64,000 nt of DNA from Antedon bifida (Eukaryota > Echinodermata > Crinoidea > Comatulida > Antedonidae). Shown in pieces: positions 32,619-45,900 of this stretch; the first letter of the stretch is position 1; the number at the start of each line of letters is the position of its first letter. The stretch covers positions 9,681,501 to 9,745,500 of the forward strand of contig OY727096.1 in assembly GCA_963402885.1 (NCBI GenBank). Reading direction: 5' to 3'. A program made the translations under genes and the position numbers. The notes below the pieces were generated by a model. The model did not search any database and was not told the origin of the DNA. It saw nothing but the letters and a program-made list of their open reading frames with translations.

Positions 32619-35600
32619 ATGGTTTGCCGCTTGGTCTTAGAATGCTATTTAGCAATTCTAATATTTTCAATAGCCAAAGCACAAACGTGAGTAAAATTAG
32701 TAATATTTTAATTTAAAATAATTAAATTATATAGTTTTTAGTTTAACTTGTTTTTTTTTCATTTTGCGTAATGATCTGTTTTCCTCCACCATTTTCTCCT
32801 TTTTTCATCCTATTTATATCCGTCATTCACAAATTCGATCACCCATACATCTACTACATTTACTATTGTATTATGTCATCAAAATCATTCATTAATTCTT
32901 TCTTTATTCAATCATTCATTCGTTCTTACTTTCTTCCTTCCTTCCACTCATTCATTGCCACCATTTATTAATTTAGTTCACTCGCTCAATCAGGCATGCA
33001 TTCATTCATTCTTACATTATACCATTTTTAGTCGTTTATCCTTTCATTCATTCGTTTCTTTCATATATCTTTGTGCATTCACTCATTCAATTTATCAATA
33101 AACGATGATTTTCAAAGATTATCAGAACATCATTTAAGTTCCGTAATATAGAAATTGTACAACATAAAATTGCTCATTATCATTATGAATTATTATTTCC
33201 TTAATAGTATATTCACATTCATATTCATATTCACTGGTTCTAATCATTGTCATTAGTTATTATTATTATTCGTTTGAATTGATTCCATTCTTATTACAAT
33301 TCATTTCCTATTGAAATTATCAAGCATATTATTTCTGAAATCATTATAATATATTGCAATATCTATTGTAACTTATCATAATTGTTTTCATTTTGATGTT
33401 CAAAAGAAAATGAAAAGTATATCGTTCTATCATTGCAAACCGCCTGGCTAAAACCACAGATAACTAACTATTTGTTGCTATTCCCTTTTGTAGGACACAT
33501 TTTTGCGATGAAATTCTGAAGGGTACACAACAAATAGAATCATCGCCTCGTTTGAACTTAACCGTCAACTGTGCTACCGTGCAGGCGTTTGAGAAAAATG
33601 GATTCCAATTAGATATTGATGCCTACGAGGCAAACGTTCAAACTGAAGATTGTCCAATTTTCAAGTAAGTTATACTATTATTATATAGGTCTAGGGTACG
33701 CTTTTTTAAATGCTAAAATCACATGCAGGTTAAGTAGCCTACAACGAACAAAAACAAAGAGCACAAATAGGCTGGAATGTTTATATAAGAGCAGGAACAA
33801 TCACGTAACTATGCCTATTAAAAAAAAAGTTGTTGCATCGTAAAGTTTACCGAATACTCAATCTATTAAAGTAAGGTGTCCTTTCTCTTCACAATTTGTT
33901 GCAAAATACGGAATAGTTATGTGCAAAATTACTTTTAAGTTTAATGAAACATATTTTATTTTTTATCCGATGCCAATATTTTTAATGTCAATAATTCTGA
34001 TAATATTTGTAATTGTCATTTGATCAAACCATTGTTATTAATATTAAATAATTAATAACCGTATAATGAAAATAGTTTAGAAATAAAACATTTTAAGGTT
34101 AAAAGAAAGAAATAAATAAATTAATAACATAAATAAATAGATTATATATAATTCATGTCTTCCAAAAAAAAAATTAATAAATAAATATTAAAAACTGTAT
34201 TCTATGGCTACTGGTTAAATTGAGTCATTTAAAAAAAAAAATATTTATAATTGATTCCAAATTCCTTCACTTCACTGGCTAGTGTTGCCCGAAAGCTCTG
34301 CTAACTTTTCTGGCTGTTTTACTTTATCGTTTTGATTTAGCTTTTCGCTTTTTTTTTGTATCTCCATTGAGATCCAGTCACTGATACCCACAGCATTGTC
34401 ATTTTTTCAGTAATTTGCCTTTGGATTTATAATTGATTCCATATACATTTGTTTCAAACCAGTATAAATGCCATATGAAAGAAAGTTAACATGTTCCAAT
34501 TAGACTGTACATGTTAATATAGGCCTACAAATAAACAATATTAGTGTGATTTCATATTGTAATATTTCTAATGGAAAGGTCCTTATTGAAGACATGTAAA
34601 ATATTTACGTTTATATCGGCATATAGACAACTTTGCTATCAGAATAATTCGATTGATTAATTTGAAGCAATATTCATTATTTATTCCGAAAATTATCACT
34701 TGTTGATGAGGTGAGACTTAAATTGAATCATAGTAAATGATTTTATTATTTTTGTAAAATTGAATAACTTTATTAAAACCACACATTTACCTATATTCAA
34801 AATTTGATTGTATTCATCTTATTATTTCATGTTTTGATGGACAATGCATCTGTTCCTGTGTTTATCATATTCCTAATGATGTTCGATCGATCACGTTGTT
34901 TTGGAGTTTTATTTTTGTACAGGCCTATTGATATGAATCTATACGTCATTATAATGGTTTCCAAAATCTAATATTCCTATTTTTAAAAGCCATGGTTTTT
35001 ATTTGAGCTATTTACTTAGGTAAGTAAATACTTACCGCACACCTTAAGGTGTTACTATTGTGGTAAACAATTAGAGATAATCCATGCTGCTTTGTTTTCA
35101 GACAAACGTTCTTTTAAACAAAAGGTTCATGTATATTATTGGCACAACCTGTTCATTATGACGCAAAAACACATGCTCATATGTTGAAAATTTCCTAAAT
35201 CTGTCTTTCAAAAAGTTGGATATATATAATTATGTCAAACACTATGCGCACTGTATAGGCTAATTCATGCATTTCCTTGTTCAATACCAATTATAGCTAA
35301 TACCGTCAGTGTATTTATTTTACACATCCCTGAACATTTCGCGTCATGGTAATTTTCGTGTAAAATTCGAAATATTTTGGAATATTAATCCATTGTTGAT
35401 CAAACCATTGACCAAAAATTCGATCGAAAAAAAGTATTTACCTGCTAAAACCGTAATAAAAAAAATCGGAGCCCATTGTCTGTCTGGTTAAATTTAATAA
35501 TTTTTTTAAATAAGTGAAATCTTGTTTTTTCATTTAAAATATGTAGAAGTCTCTTGTTTTAATGTTTTTTTGGGAAAATACAAGTTTATTAAATAATAGA

Positions 35601-36918
35601 CATTACAGTTGTTTAAGCATTGACAACGTCGACAAAATAAAAACAATGGTACTGTATAAAAATAATTTTCAGATGGTCCTATAATAATCTTTACAATCGC
35701 AAGATGGTTAATACATATTACAGTTGGATCTAATGTGAAACATTCAAATTTTAATGAATATGATATTGTTATATAATCTGAGCTGTATATAAAACTATAT
35801 AATAATCCACAGACAGTCAGATATTGTATTCCTGCCTTTGTTACCCATTCTATTATTTATAGCGTAACCGAATACCATATTCCCCCATATATATTATCAA
35901 CCAAGAAATTTGAAACGGATTCGTTATCGCAGCTGCTGTGGAAAAAACTATACATCCAATGCCATGGAAACTGGATGTTTACGTAACCATAGTATTGTCT
36001 GTATTTGTGAATGTAACAAGAGTAAATAGATATTTCCAAATATCGTATCATTTTAATACATTTTAAGTTATGGAATAAAACCGAGGAATATTCTAATAGC
36101 GTAATTAAAACTACACACCTATATTTTGATTTATATGTAGCAACTGAACCACAAATAATTTATATATACATACATCATTTGTAAGTTATATCAATGCAAT
36201 AGAATAGCTGAAGCCAAACTAATTATAAAGGGCAGTAATAACAACATGCAATTTCAAATGTAAAATAATTCTTTCGATTTTTTTATTTTTGTAACATTTA
36301 TTTCTTGTTGTAAAAACGCTAATAGTAAATACGAGAGACTTAACTTAAAAGTGTGATTAGTAGTGTACGTTTATTTGGCCTTATTTATAGCCTGAATGTT
36401 TAGGCCTAACTCAAAATGATACTGTATCTTTTATTATTTTATTAATAGTCACATGTCACAGAGGCCTATATCATATCTGTAAATTGCACATGGTTTACAA
36501 AGTGATATAAAACAACATACACACAGGAAAAAACCACTCAAGAAGTAGGAATAGGCCTACTGCCGCAAAGAAATTAAGAATTAAGGAGCTCGATAAAAAA
36601 AAGGCATGGGACTATAATATAAGCAAATCACTTAGTTTTCATCTTATTGTGAATTTGAATTTGTTAGCATTCTACCATGGCATTCAAATCTAAAAAGTGG
36701 AATAATATGTGCAGTTCTGGTACGGCACTGATCCACTCTTCTATCAAATAAACGGTTAAGACGGTTAAAAGGTGACTGAGCTGCCACCACCATTGTGTTT
36801 TAAGAATCATATTACATTGTTTTTACATTTTTTAGGCCTGCCATCTACGAATATGTCGAGGTATTCGATTTTGTCAAGACATGTTGCGAAGGGTATCAAG
36901 GCGAACTATGTACAATAC
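32619..36918 (+). CDS. SSPO: SSPO-like exons 1-3: signal peptide and EMI-like domain
   Basis: Exon 1 (32619-32686) encodes [20 protein letters not shown], a signal peptide with likely cleavage after the AKA. Exon 2 (33494-33664) and exon 3 (36836-36918) carry a cysteine pattern starting HFCDEI and ending [10 protein letters not shown]. The ending matches the CCxGYxGxxC close of EMI domains, which stand at the start of SCO-spondins. Phases are 2, 2 and 1. The first two introns are long and mostly AT-rich without genes. Confidence 0.75.
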
Positions 36919-39900
36919 GTAAGTACATATAAAAAATGAAATCTTATTCCATATAAGTTATTTATTAAGTCTTATTAATACATTAATAATATTGTCAGTA
37001 AAAATAATAATGACTAATGATCGGGATGATAATAATATTCTGATCATTCATTATTGTATATGACTATTACGTTAATTTTCTTACATATATCAAATTATAT
37101 CATAAAAAAATAAATAACAACAAATATCAAAATGTCAGTATACTTCTACTTTCTGATTTTTATTTCTATTCTGTTTGTTAAATATAGCAATATGCTCATT
37201 GCCATGTGAGAATGGAGGTATTTGTCTAGAGCCTAACAAGTGTGATTGTCCAACCAACTTTTTCGGAGACCAGTGTAACTTACTGGAACGTAAGTAGAAA
37301 ACATGACTTGATATGTTTCTTGACCCACTATGTCAATGTTGACTCGTCCCAGGAATTTGTAGACTTTTTGTAAAATGTAACCATTCTGAGAAAGCTACCT
37401 GCCCAACCTTTATTTTTCTGAATTCTCTTAAGCTCTGTCTATACTATCAAACTTTAATACGTGCCCATACATGGAAATGACGATGTCATATCACTACCAT
37501 ATTTGGACATATCACTACCATTTGGGCGCGGAACACTTTTTCGTCAAAATAGTTTGATAGCGTAGACAGAGCTTAAAACATAACACTATTTTATATTAAC
37601 ACAGATTTTATTTAATTTTATAACAATACATGTATATGGTTTTAAACATATCATATTATCTTTTTCTTGTTTTAGCTGAAAACGTGACAAGCACAACAGA
37701 GAGCTTACTCCCATTCGCGACATGTGTGTTTTGGGGAACCGAACATTTCCGAACATTTGACGGTCTTCGATATAACTTCCTCGGAGGTTGTGAATACATC
37801 TTAGCGGCTGATATCGATGAAACGTGGAGTGTGCTAGTGCGGAATATTGACTGTACCGACCCACTCTTGTGTAGAAAGGTGAGTAAATGCAACAGCAGGC
37901 ATAACAATTCCTGCCATTTCCGCCTAATATCATGTTATACGGTGCCATGTAAATACATTTTCAAAAACATTTGTTTTATATCTGTTGGTGTTAGGTACTT
38001 ACAATATGAAAACAAGTTTTAATACGATTGTACATCACAAACAATTCAGTTTTTTTACTGCCGTTTGTGATTTTAATAAATCAAATGAAATATAATTGGT
38101 CGAACGCTAGTGCTTTAAAACAACATATTTTATGAGAAATATCAAATAAATTCTCTCTTTCTTTCCAACATACAATTTTAATATTTATGAATATATAAAT
38201 CAATATATATAATAATAGTAACCACAAACAAATATGGATTAAACAATGAAGTTTTTATTTACCAAATTCAGGTATTCGACATCATCCAAAAACAATTGTT
38301 ATATATGTATATATATTTAAGATATTTGTTTCTTATTAGCTTTTCTTATTGATCAACATAATGTAAGCTTCTCAAAAAAATTCATCTGGTTTCAAATGGA
38401 TATTTAAAAAATAACAACTGGTTTAACAAAAAAGTTAACATTTATTTTTTAAATAATGTAAGCTCTTTGATTATATTTTAGCGTTTGATGATTCAACTTG
38501 GACTGGTAGATAGTCTTATTATAGATGGTGATTCGATTAACTTCAATGGCGAGGAGGTTACACAATTACCGTTTGCTGCTAAAGGTAACATACAATCATT
38601 ATTATGCAAATTATATTAACAAACATTTCACTGATGAATGTAGTAAAAGATTATCTCAATGTAAAGTATATCACTTTCCATTTATATTATTAATAAAAGT
38701 AATACCAGTAATAATGTTTTATGTATACAAAATTTGTGCCCATTTATTTCAATATAGGTGCCAGTATTTGGAAAGACGGTGATTTTCATTTCTTGGAGAC
38801 TGGCATAAATATACGAGCAAAATGGGACAATGAGTTCAGGATATACATTACGCTAGAACAACAGCTCCAAGGCCTCACAGAGGGTCTGTGTGGAAACTAT
38901 AATGGGGATCAGTCAGGTAAGATTGAACTTCGAAGATGGAAGTTGGCAGTGGTGATGATGATGACAAAGATGATGATGACGATGATGATGACGATCTATT
39001 AGGTTGATATGATCATGATGATGCTGACAATTTTAATGATAGTTATATCATATCATTTATTTCAACAAATAAAAATATTGCCCGAACAGAATGTTAAACA
39101 ATGAGGCAGGATTAACCAAATGTTATTTAAAAAACAGGCTCTCCATTCATTCATAATATTCATGTTGATTTTAAAAATACCGATTATATTGATAATGTTT
39201 CTATGTCGACGAATAAGAAGTGCTTATGATATAGATGTTGATTTTATGATGTTATGAAGTACAAGCTTCAGAATAAATCATGAACGTATGACCGTGATTA
39301 CGGTATGAAATGACGATGACGAAAGACGCTGGTGTCAACACTTATAATGACGACTGGGATACCGTTTGCTAATTACAAACGTAAACTGTATAGTTATTAC
39401 CAAAAGGGCGATTTTGAATCACAATACATCCATAATGATGTTAATGCTGACCATATTAAATATTTATTTGGTAGCTAGAAACATAACTATATACAGTAAC
39501 AATATGTTTCGATAGACCTCTTACCTTCATCAGTTTATGAACTTGATAAGTACATGGTCATGTGTTTGTTCTACTCTTACCTAATTTGTACTCGAACCCA
39601 CGACCCGAGTCCCACCCGAGAATTTCTTCGAACGTATTCTCAATGGACTTAGTATAAAGTACAAACTACGTCAGAGTAGGGCAAACATTTGACCAATTAC
39701 TCAACACCCTGACGCAAAGCTACTCCATAGTAGTTACAAACAATTACAGTCCTCTTAATACAGTTACAGTTATGATTACAATCAAAAACGTTTTCTTCGA
39801 TGTATGGTTATTGTTATTATAAATAATATTTTAATTGTATACTATTCTCACCAGACGATATGACAATGAGGAACGGACTACAGACGCGTTTTACGTCATC

Positions 39901-42900
39901 ACTTGGTAACTCATGGAAGTCTCTCTCATTTAGAGAGGTAAGCGTACAAGAATAATTATCCTTTCGAAAAACAATGTGTAGCAATGCTAAATATATATAT
40001 TCGTGTATTTCTACTAACATTTGACATGTTGGCACTATTATTAGGTATGTAACGATGTACCCGATATTGAGCATCCATGTTTCACCTATCCTGAACTTGC
40101 TGATTACGCCAGGATGGAATGCAACAACCTTAGGCGAGATATATTTGCACCATGTCATGAACATGTGAGTATATTCATTGTCTTTTTGTTGACTGTATGT
40201 CATGAGGAGATTTCCCGAATGATCGAAATAAAAACGGTACTGGTTTTGGTCTACTAGCGTTCCTGCTCCCAACCCATCCAAAAATAATAATTAGACCTTA
40301 GGGTTAACATTGTATTTCAAAAGTAGTTTTTTTTTAATTTCATTACTGTAACGTTTATTTTCCGCTTTGTCAGTTAAATGTCTACCGTAATCTAGGAAAT
40401 GTATGAATAACATTGCTCATAATAACTAATTTGGTTCGCTAGCCAACATGTATGCGTTCAGTCACATGTGATACTTGTAGGCCTAGTATAGGCAGTTTAA
40501 TCTAATAAAGTATTATATAGATATTGACTGCTTAGAGGTGTATTATAACATTTGAGATTTCTACTATCGCCTTTAAATCTGCCTTGCCGTATTTTCTTTC
40601 AAATTGAGCTCTCTCTTGATCACTTACTGCTGGAGTATTGGCGCATTACAAATTCGTATTACTATTATTATTAGTATTTACATAGGCTATGTAATGATAA
40701 TAATAATTTGACACATATTTTATTAAAGGTTGATCCAAGTTTCTATCACGATAACTGTATGCGTGACTTGTGTTCATTGGGCATCGAATCTGAATCGTCT
40801 CTTTGTAACGTCTTGACGTCATACGCAAGAGAATGTTCCAGCAACAATGTAGCGTTACAGTGGAGATCTGAAGACTTTTGTCGTAAGTTTCACTTTAAAG
40901 TATGTTAAGTGACGTATTTTATTGCAAAACTCTGCCTACACATCGTCGTGGCCAAAAAAGGGTTCTCCACAAAGTTTTCGGCAAGTTGTCAACTGTTATT
41001 AGGCCGGCTAAATATTTTATTGCAAATCTCTGTCGACATCGTCGTGGTCAAAAAAAGGGTTCTCCACAAATTGTTGTCGACGAGTTGTTGTGTTCACTAT
41101 AGGGTGAACGTGTTTAATTTTAAGGAAAATATTTTTTCATAGTCAGCAAAATTTGTGTAATATTTAATTTTTCTTGTGCATGTGTCGGGTCATTGAATGG
41201 CTTTGTATTTATAATTTTAGCAATATGCCTACTATTTGAAATTATTTATTATTATAGCTAAAACATGTCCCGGTAAGCAAGTATACACCGAATGCAAGTC
41301 TAGTTGTAAAAACACATGCGCTTCAGCAAACTACAATCTTGAGCAGTACTGCCCTACCACGTGTCTTCCCGGTTGCCAATGTCCAGAAGGAACGTATCTG
41401 GAAGAGGGTGAATGTATAGAGAGGGAGTTGTGTCCATGTATATATAACAGGGAAAAGTACTACAATGGATCTTCTATTATGCAGGAGTGTAATCAATGGT
41501 AAGTCATCTTATAGCTATATAGTATAATACATATAATATAAACACTTTGTAAGTATGTAAGACATGTTTTATTAACTTGTTGTTTCACGGAGGTGTCACT
41601 TTCAATGCATACAATACAAGATATGCTCGCGACAATCAATTAGGCCTAGGTAAACTCCTTTCAGTAGCGCAGTAGGCCTATACTTTCAGATGGTACACAT
41701 ACATTGGTATTTAATTATCGCCTTGTACTTGTTCTGACTTCCAAGATGTTCATATTATGAGTGACTATACTCTATACACTTAGCACCAGGATGTATAAAA
41801 CATTATGGTTTGAAACTCTAAACTCATCGTGAGAATATTAGAATGAACAGACTTAAGTTTGGAGTACACTCCGTGTAAACTTTACCACAAACCTAACTGT
41901 GTATTCGCCAAGCAAACCTTTAAACCATATACCTCTTCATAGAATGCTGTAAATCAACACTTCTACCCTTTTACAATCTATTTCAAAATGGCTTATTATT
42001 TACTTTCTTTATTTCAGTACTTGTCTGAATGGCAAGTGGTCATGTGAATCTGAAATATGTACTGGATCTTGCTCAATCACTGGAGCAGGTCATATCACCA
42101 CAATAGATAAGAAGGACTACACTTTCCACGGATTGTGCTCATACATGCTTCTCGAGGTAAGATACTTCATTACGGCATAAAACCAATAATTGTTATATCT
42201 ATTTCTCACGAAAGCGTGGTTCCAACTAGCGACGCAACGTAACGCAATCTACGACGTATTGACGCACTGTGCTGTATTGCGTAATCACAAGTGGGAACCG
42301 ACAACGCAACAGTGCTGCAAACATCGCAGGTTTGATTTCACGCAGGAGGGGGCATTATTGAAAGGGCATTTTCTTACGTTGCGTAGGTTGCGTTACGTTT
42401 CGTCGCTAGTGGGAACCAAGCTTTAAAGACGCAATGGCGTAGATGCAACGCAAGCTAGTTGACCAATCGCAAGCTACAGTTTGGATGATCCTATGTGTGT
42501 GAATTGTCAAGTTGCGCTTGTTCTTGCGTTGATCTCTGTGGGAACCAAGCTTTAGGTTTTTTATAATAATTTTATAATTTTACATTCGTCTTAAGCGTAT
42601 ATGCATCGATATATTTCGTCCTAAATATATGTAGTTGCATTTTAAGTACAACATTCGATGATGTTCTTCTAATTTTTATCCTTTAAAGGAATTTATAAGC
42701 AAGAAGTTTCACGTGTCAGCTAAATTTGAGGATTGCGGTAGTGACGGATCACTGGTGTGTATCAACTCATTGTCGCTAACTGTTGACGATACAATACTCA
42801 AGCTTGGTCCAGGATACCAGGTCTCAGTCAACGGAGAAGTCGCTTCGTTGCCGTATAAGAACACCGATATGCACGTACACTTTGGCTCTTCAATGTTCAT

Positions 42901-45900
42901 TATTGTGGAAACTTTCGGGCTAACAGTAACTTACGATGGAGGAAGACGAGTTTACCTAAATGTTAACCCTGTCTATATGTACTCTGTAAGTTGAGATTTT
43001 TGCTTTTGTAATTATAAGTTTGTAGATTATAGTATTGCTTTACATCTCATAGCAAAGATGTAAACTTATCTGTAGCCGAAGCTAAAAAGTTTAGACCTTC
43101 GATTATGAATTTGATTAGGCTATTACACATTCGATAACAGTTATAACTTTATAAAAAATATTATACTTTTAGGTCCGTGGTCTTTGTGGAACCTACGACG
43201 GTGTTGAAGAGAACGACTTCACTACACGTGATATGGACATCGAGGCCAGTGTTGCTCTCTTTGCCGCTGGTTACGTTCTTGAGAATGAAGACTGTCCAGA
43301 GCTTGTTGACCGTTTGACGTATGAATCATGTAGTATCAACGCCCGTAATGTAATCAGAGCTGAGAACGATTGTAGCTTTCTAAAGTCTTCAGTTTTCGAA
43401 GCTTGTCATGGTTTGGTTGAGGTTGATCTTTACTATGATAACTGTATGCATGACGTATGTGGTGGGAATGACCATGACGTAGATCTATGTGGATCAATAG
43501 CGTCTTATGCTAGAGAATGTGCTCTTGCCGGTAAACCAGTACAGGACTGGAGGCTCCATGAGGACCTCAGCGAAAGCAATTGTGGTAATTTGAAAACATG
43601 CTTCCTTTATTCGAAATATGCTGTTGAAATTCTTGCTTAATTCATTCACATTAATAAACGCATATAATTATTGTACTTATATCTAATATTCGTAGAAATG
43701 ACATGTTCTGTTGGCGGACAAGAGTACCAAGAGTGTGGCAATGCTTGTGAACATTCATGCGCAGATCTTACATACAAATCAGATTGTTCATACAAACAAT
43801 GTGTGGCTGGTTGCAACTGTCAAGAAGGCAAAGTATTAGACTCCACTGGACAGTGCGTACCGCATCACGCATGTAGCTGCGTATATAATGGGAAGACATA
43901 TCCATCAAGGAGTGTAATCGAACACCCATGCCAGAATTGGTACGTATCGTTAATCATATATTTAACTCAAGAATAGCAAATTAGAACATTTAACCTGTGC
44001 AAGGTATCTAGATATCACATCACTTAAGATACCACTAACCTTTTTAGAAGAAGGTAACAAACAAGATATGTTCGTTTGTTAAAAGTTACAATACAATTAC
44101 TATACAAACCATGTTGTTCCTGTCGGGCCGTTCCAAATTTCATGTGTGGACACAGCATTTGGGTCGTCGACCGGTCTGCAGTCATTAGCTGTTGTCGATT
44201 GACGCACTGTAGTACATTTGACATTATGATTATTTGAGGCTAAATAATAATAAGAACATCTGCGAAAGAGGAAAATATACAATTATGAATGTTGGCCTAC
44301 TTAATATAATTTACAACAACGATTTTCTTTATTAAAATTATTTTATAGCACGTGTCTGAACGGAACATTCGAATGCGACTACAATGATTGTGACGTAGAT
44401 GTAGTATGTCCAAAAAATCAAGTTTTCCAGCAATTCACAACTCAATGTCCAAAGACGTGTGAAAACTTTAACTTGGAACCCACCTGCAGATTATCATACA
44501 CACCTGGTTGCACCTGTCCAGAAGGCCTTGTCCTTGATGTAAGTATCATGAGGAGGAATGATAGAATGATGTCAATATTTGATAATTGATATTTTTGATA
44601 TTAGAGATTTATTTTATGTGTGAAGGTTTGAAACATTTAATACCGCTTTTTGGTATGTTCTGGCTTTGTTGGAATGGCAACAGGAGCATTCTGTCTCGTT
44701 TGTCATTTAATACTAAAATACAACTGTGTTGTTACTATTTGCCGAAATAAAATAATAAGTAAAAAAAGTATACAAAGTAAATATATATGTTGTAAAAGAA
44801 GATGATGATCTTTCAAAATATTTGTGTGACCCATAACCTAAGATAACTGTCTGAGGGGCAGTACAGGTATAAACTAAACAGATTTGAACATGTGACCTGT
44901 CAGTTATAGGAAAATCGTCTATGGATATTACAATATTACCATTATGTATTCATATATTTAAAAACATACTTACATTTTATAGGATGATATATGCGTTGAA
45001 CCACATAAATGTTCATGTAGGCATAACGGTTTGAGATATGAAAATGGAGAAAAAATAAGAAAAGATTGCAATGAATGGTAAGTTTTTCTTGTATTTAATA
45101 TTGATTTGAACTGATTTATTTATCACAATTTATCAATCACCTTTACGAACAATCGACCATTCCATTTTGTCACTCCAACGATCATTCCTCTGTAATGAAA
45201 ACTGATCAGAATAAGAATTTTGAGTTGTGACTTGATACTGTCCATTGTTGATGATTTTCTAATGTTTATTGTTACCAGAGCGAAGATTCAACAATACTGA
45301 AAGACCAAAATCTACCCAAATTAAACAAATTTTGCTTCTCAGAATGTTAAAATTCGACTACACACTACACTACCTTTTTTTCATTTAGCATTATTATTTT
45401 TACTTTCGTCATTAATATGCTAATGTATTGGTTTGTTCAACAGCGTTTGCGGTGGACGTCACTGGGATTGTACAAAACATAAATGTTCAGGTAAATACTA
45501 CTTTACTGATATGCTAAAACCTGTGTTTTTTATTTTTGTTTATATCATAAAACTAATGCTACTAATGAAGGATTCTATTCATATTGTTTTTTCTTTCTTT
45601 ATTTTAGGAACATGTATTGCCACTGGTGATCCTCATTACATCACATTTGACGGCAAAAAATACTCCTTTATGGGTAATTGTCGATATGTATTGGCAAAAG
45701 AGGTAGACAATGCATTTATTGTTACTGCTGAAAACGTACCATGTGGTGCTGCAGGTGTTACTTGCACAAAGTCAGTCCACGCCACTATCGGGTCCGTTAC
45801 AGTTGACCTTCTTAGAGGAAGAGAGGTTATGGTGAATGACCTAGGCGTACAGCTACCAAAGGTTTACAATAGTCTGAGGTTGGACTACTCTGGAATGTAC

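Noticed and set aside
44095-44282. Minus-strand open frame with spaced cysteines in an SSPO-like intron
   Set aside because: Too short, no recognisable domain, no clear splice partners.
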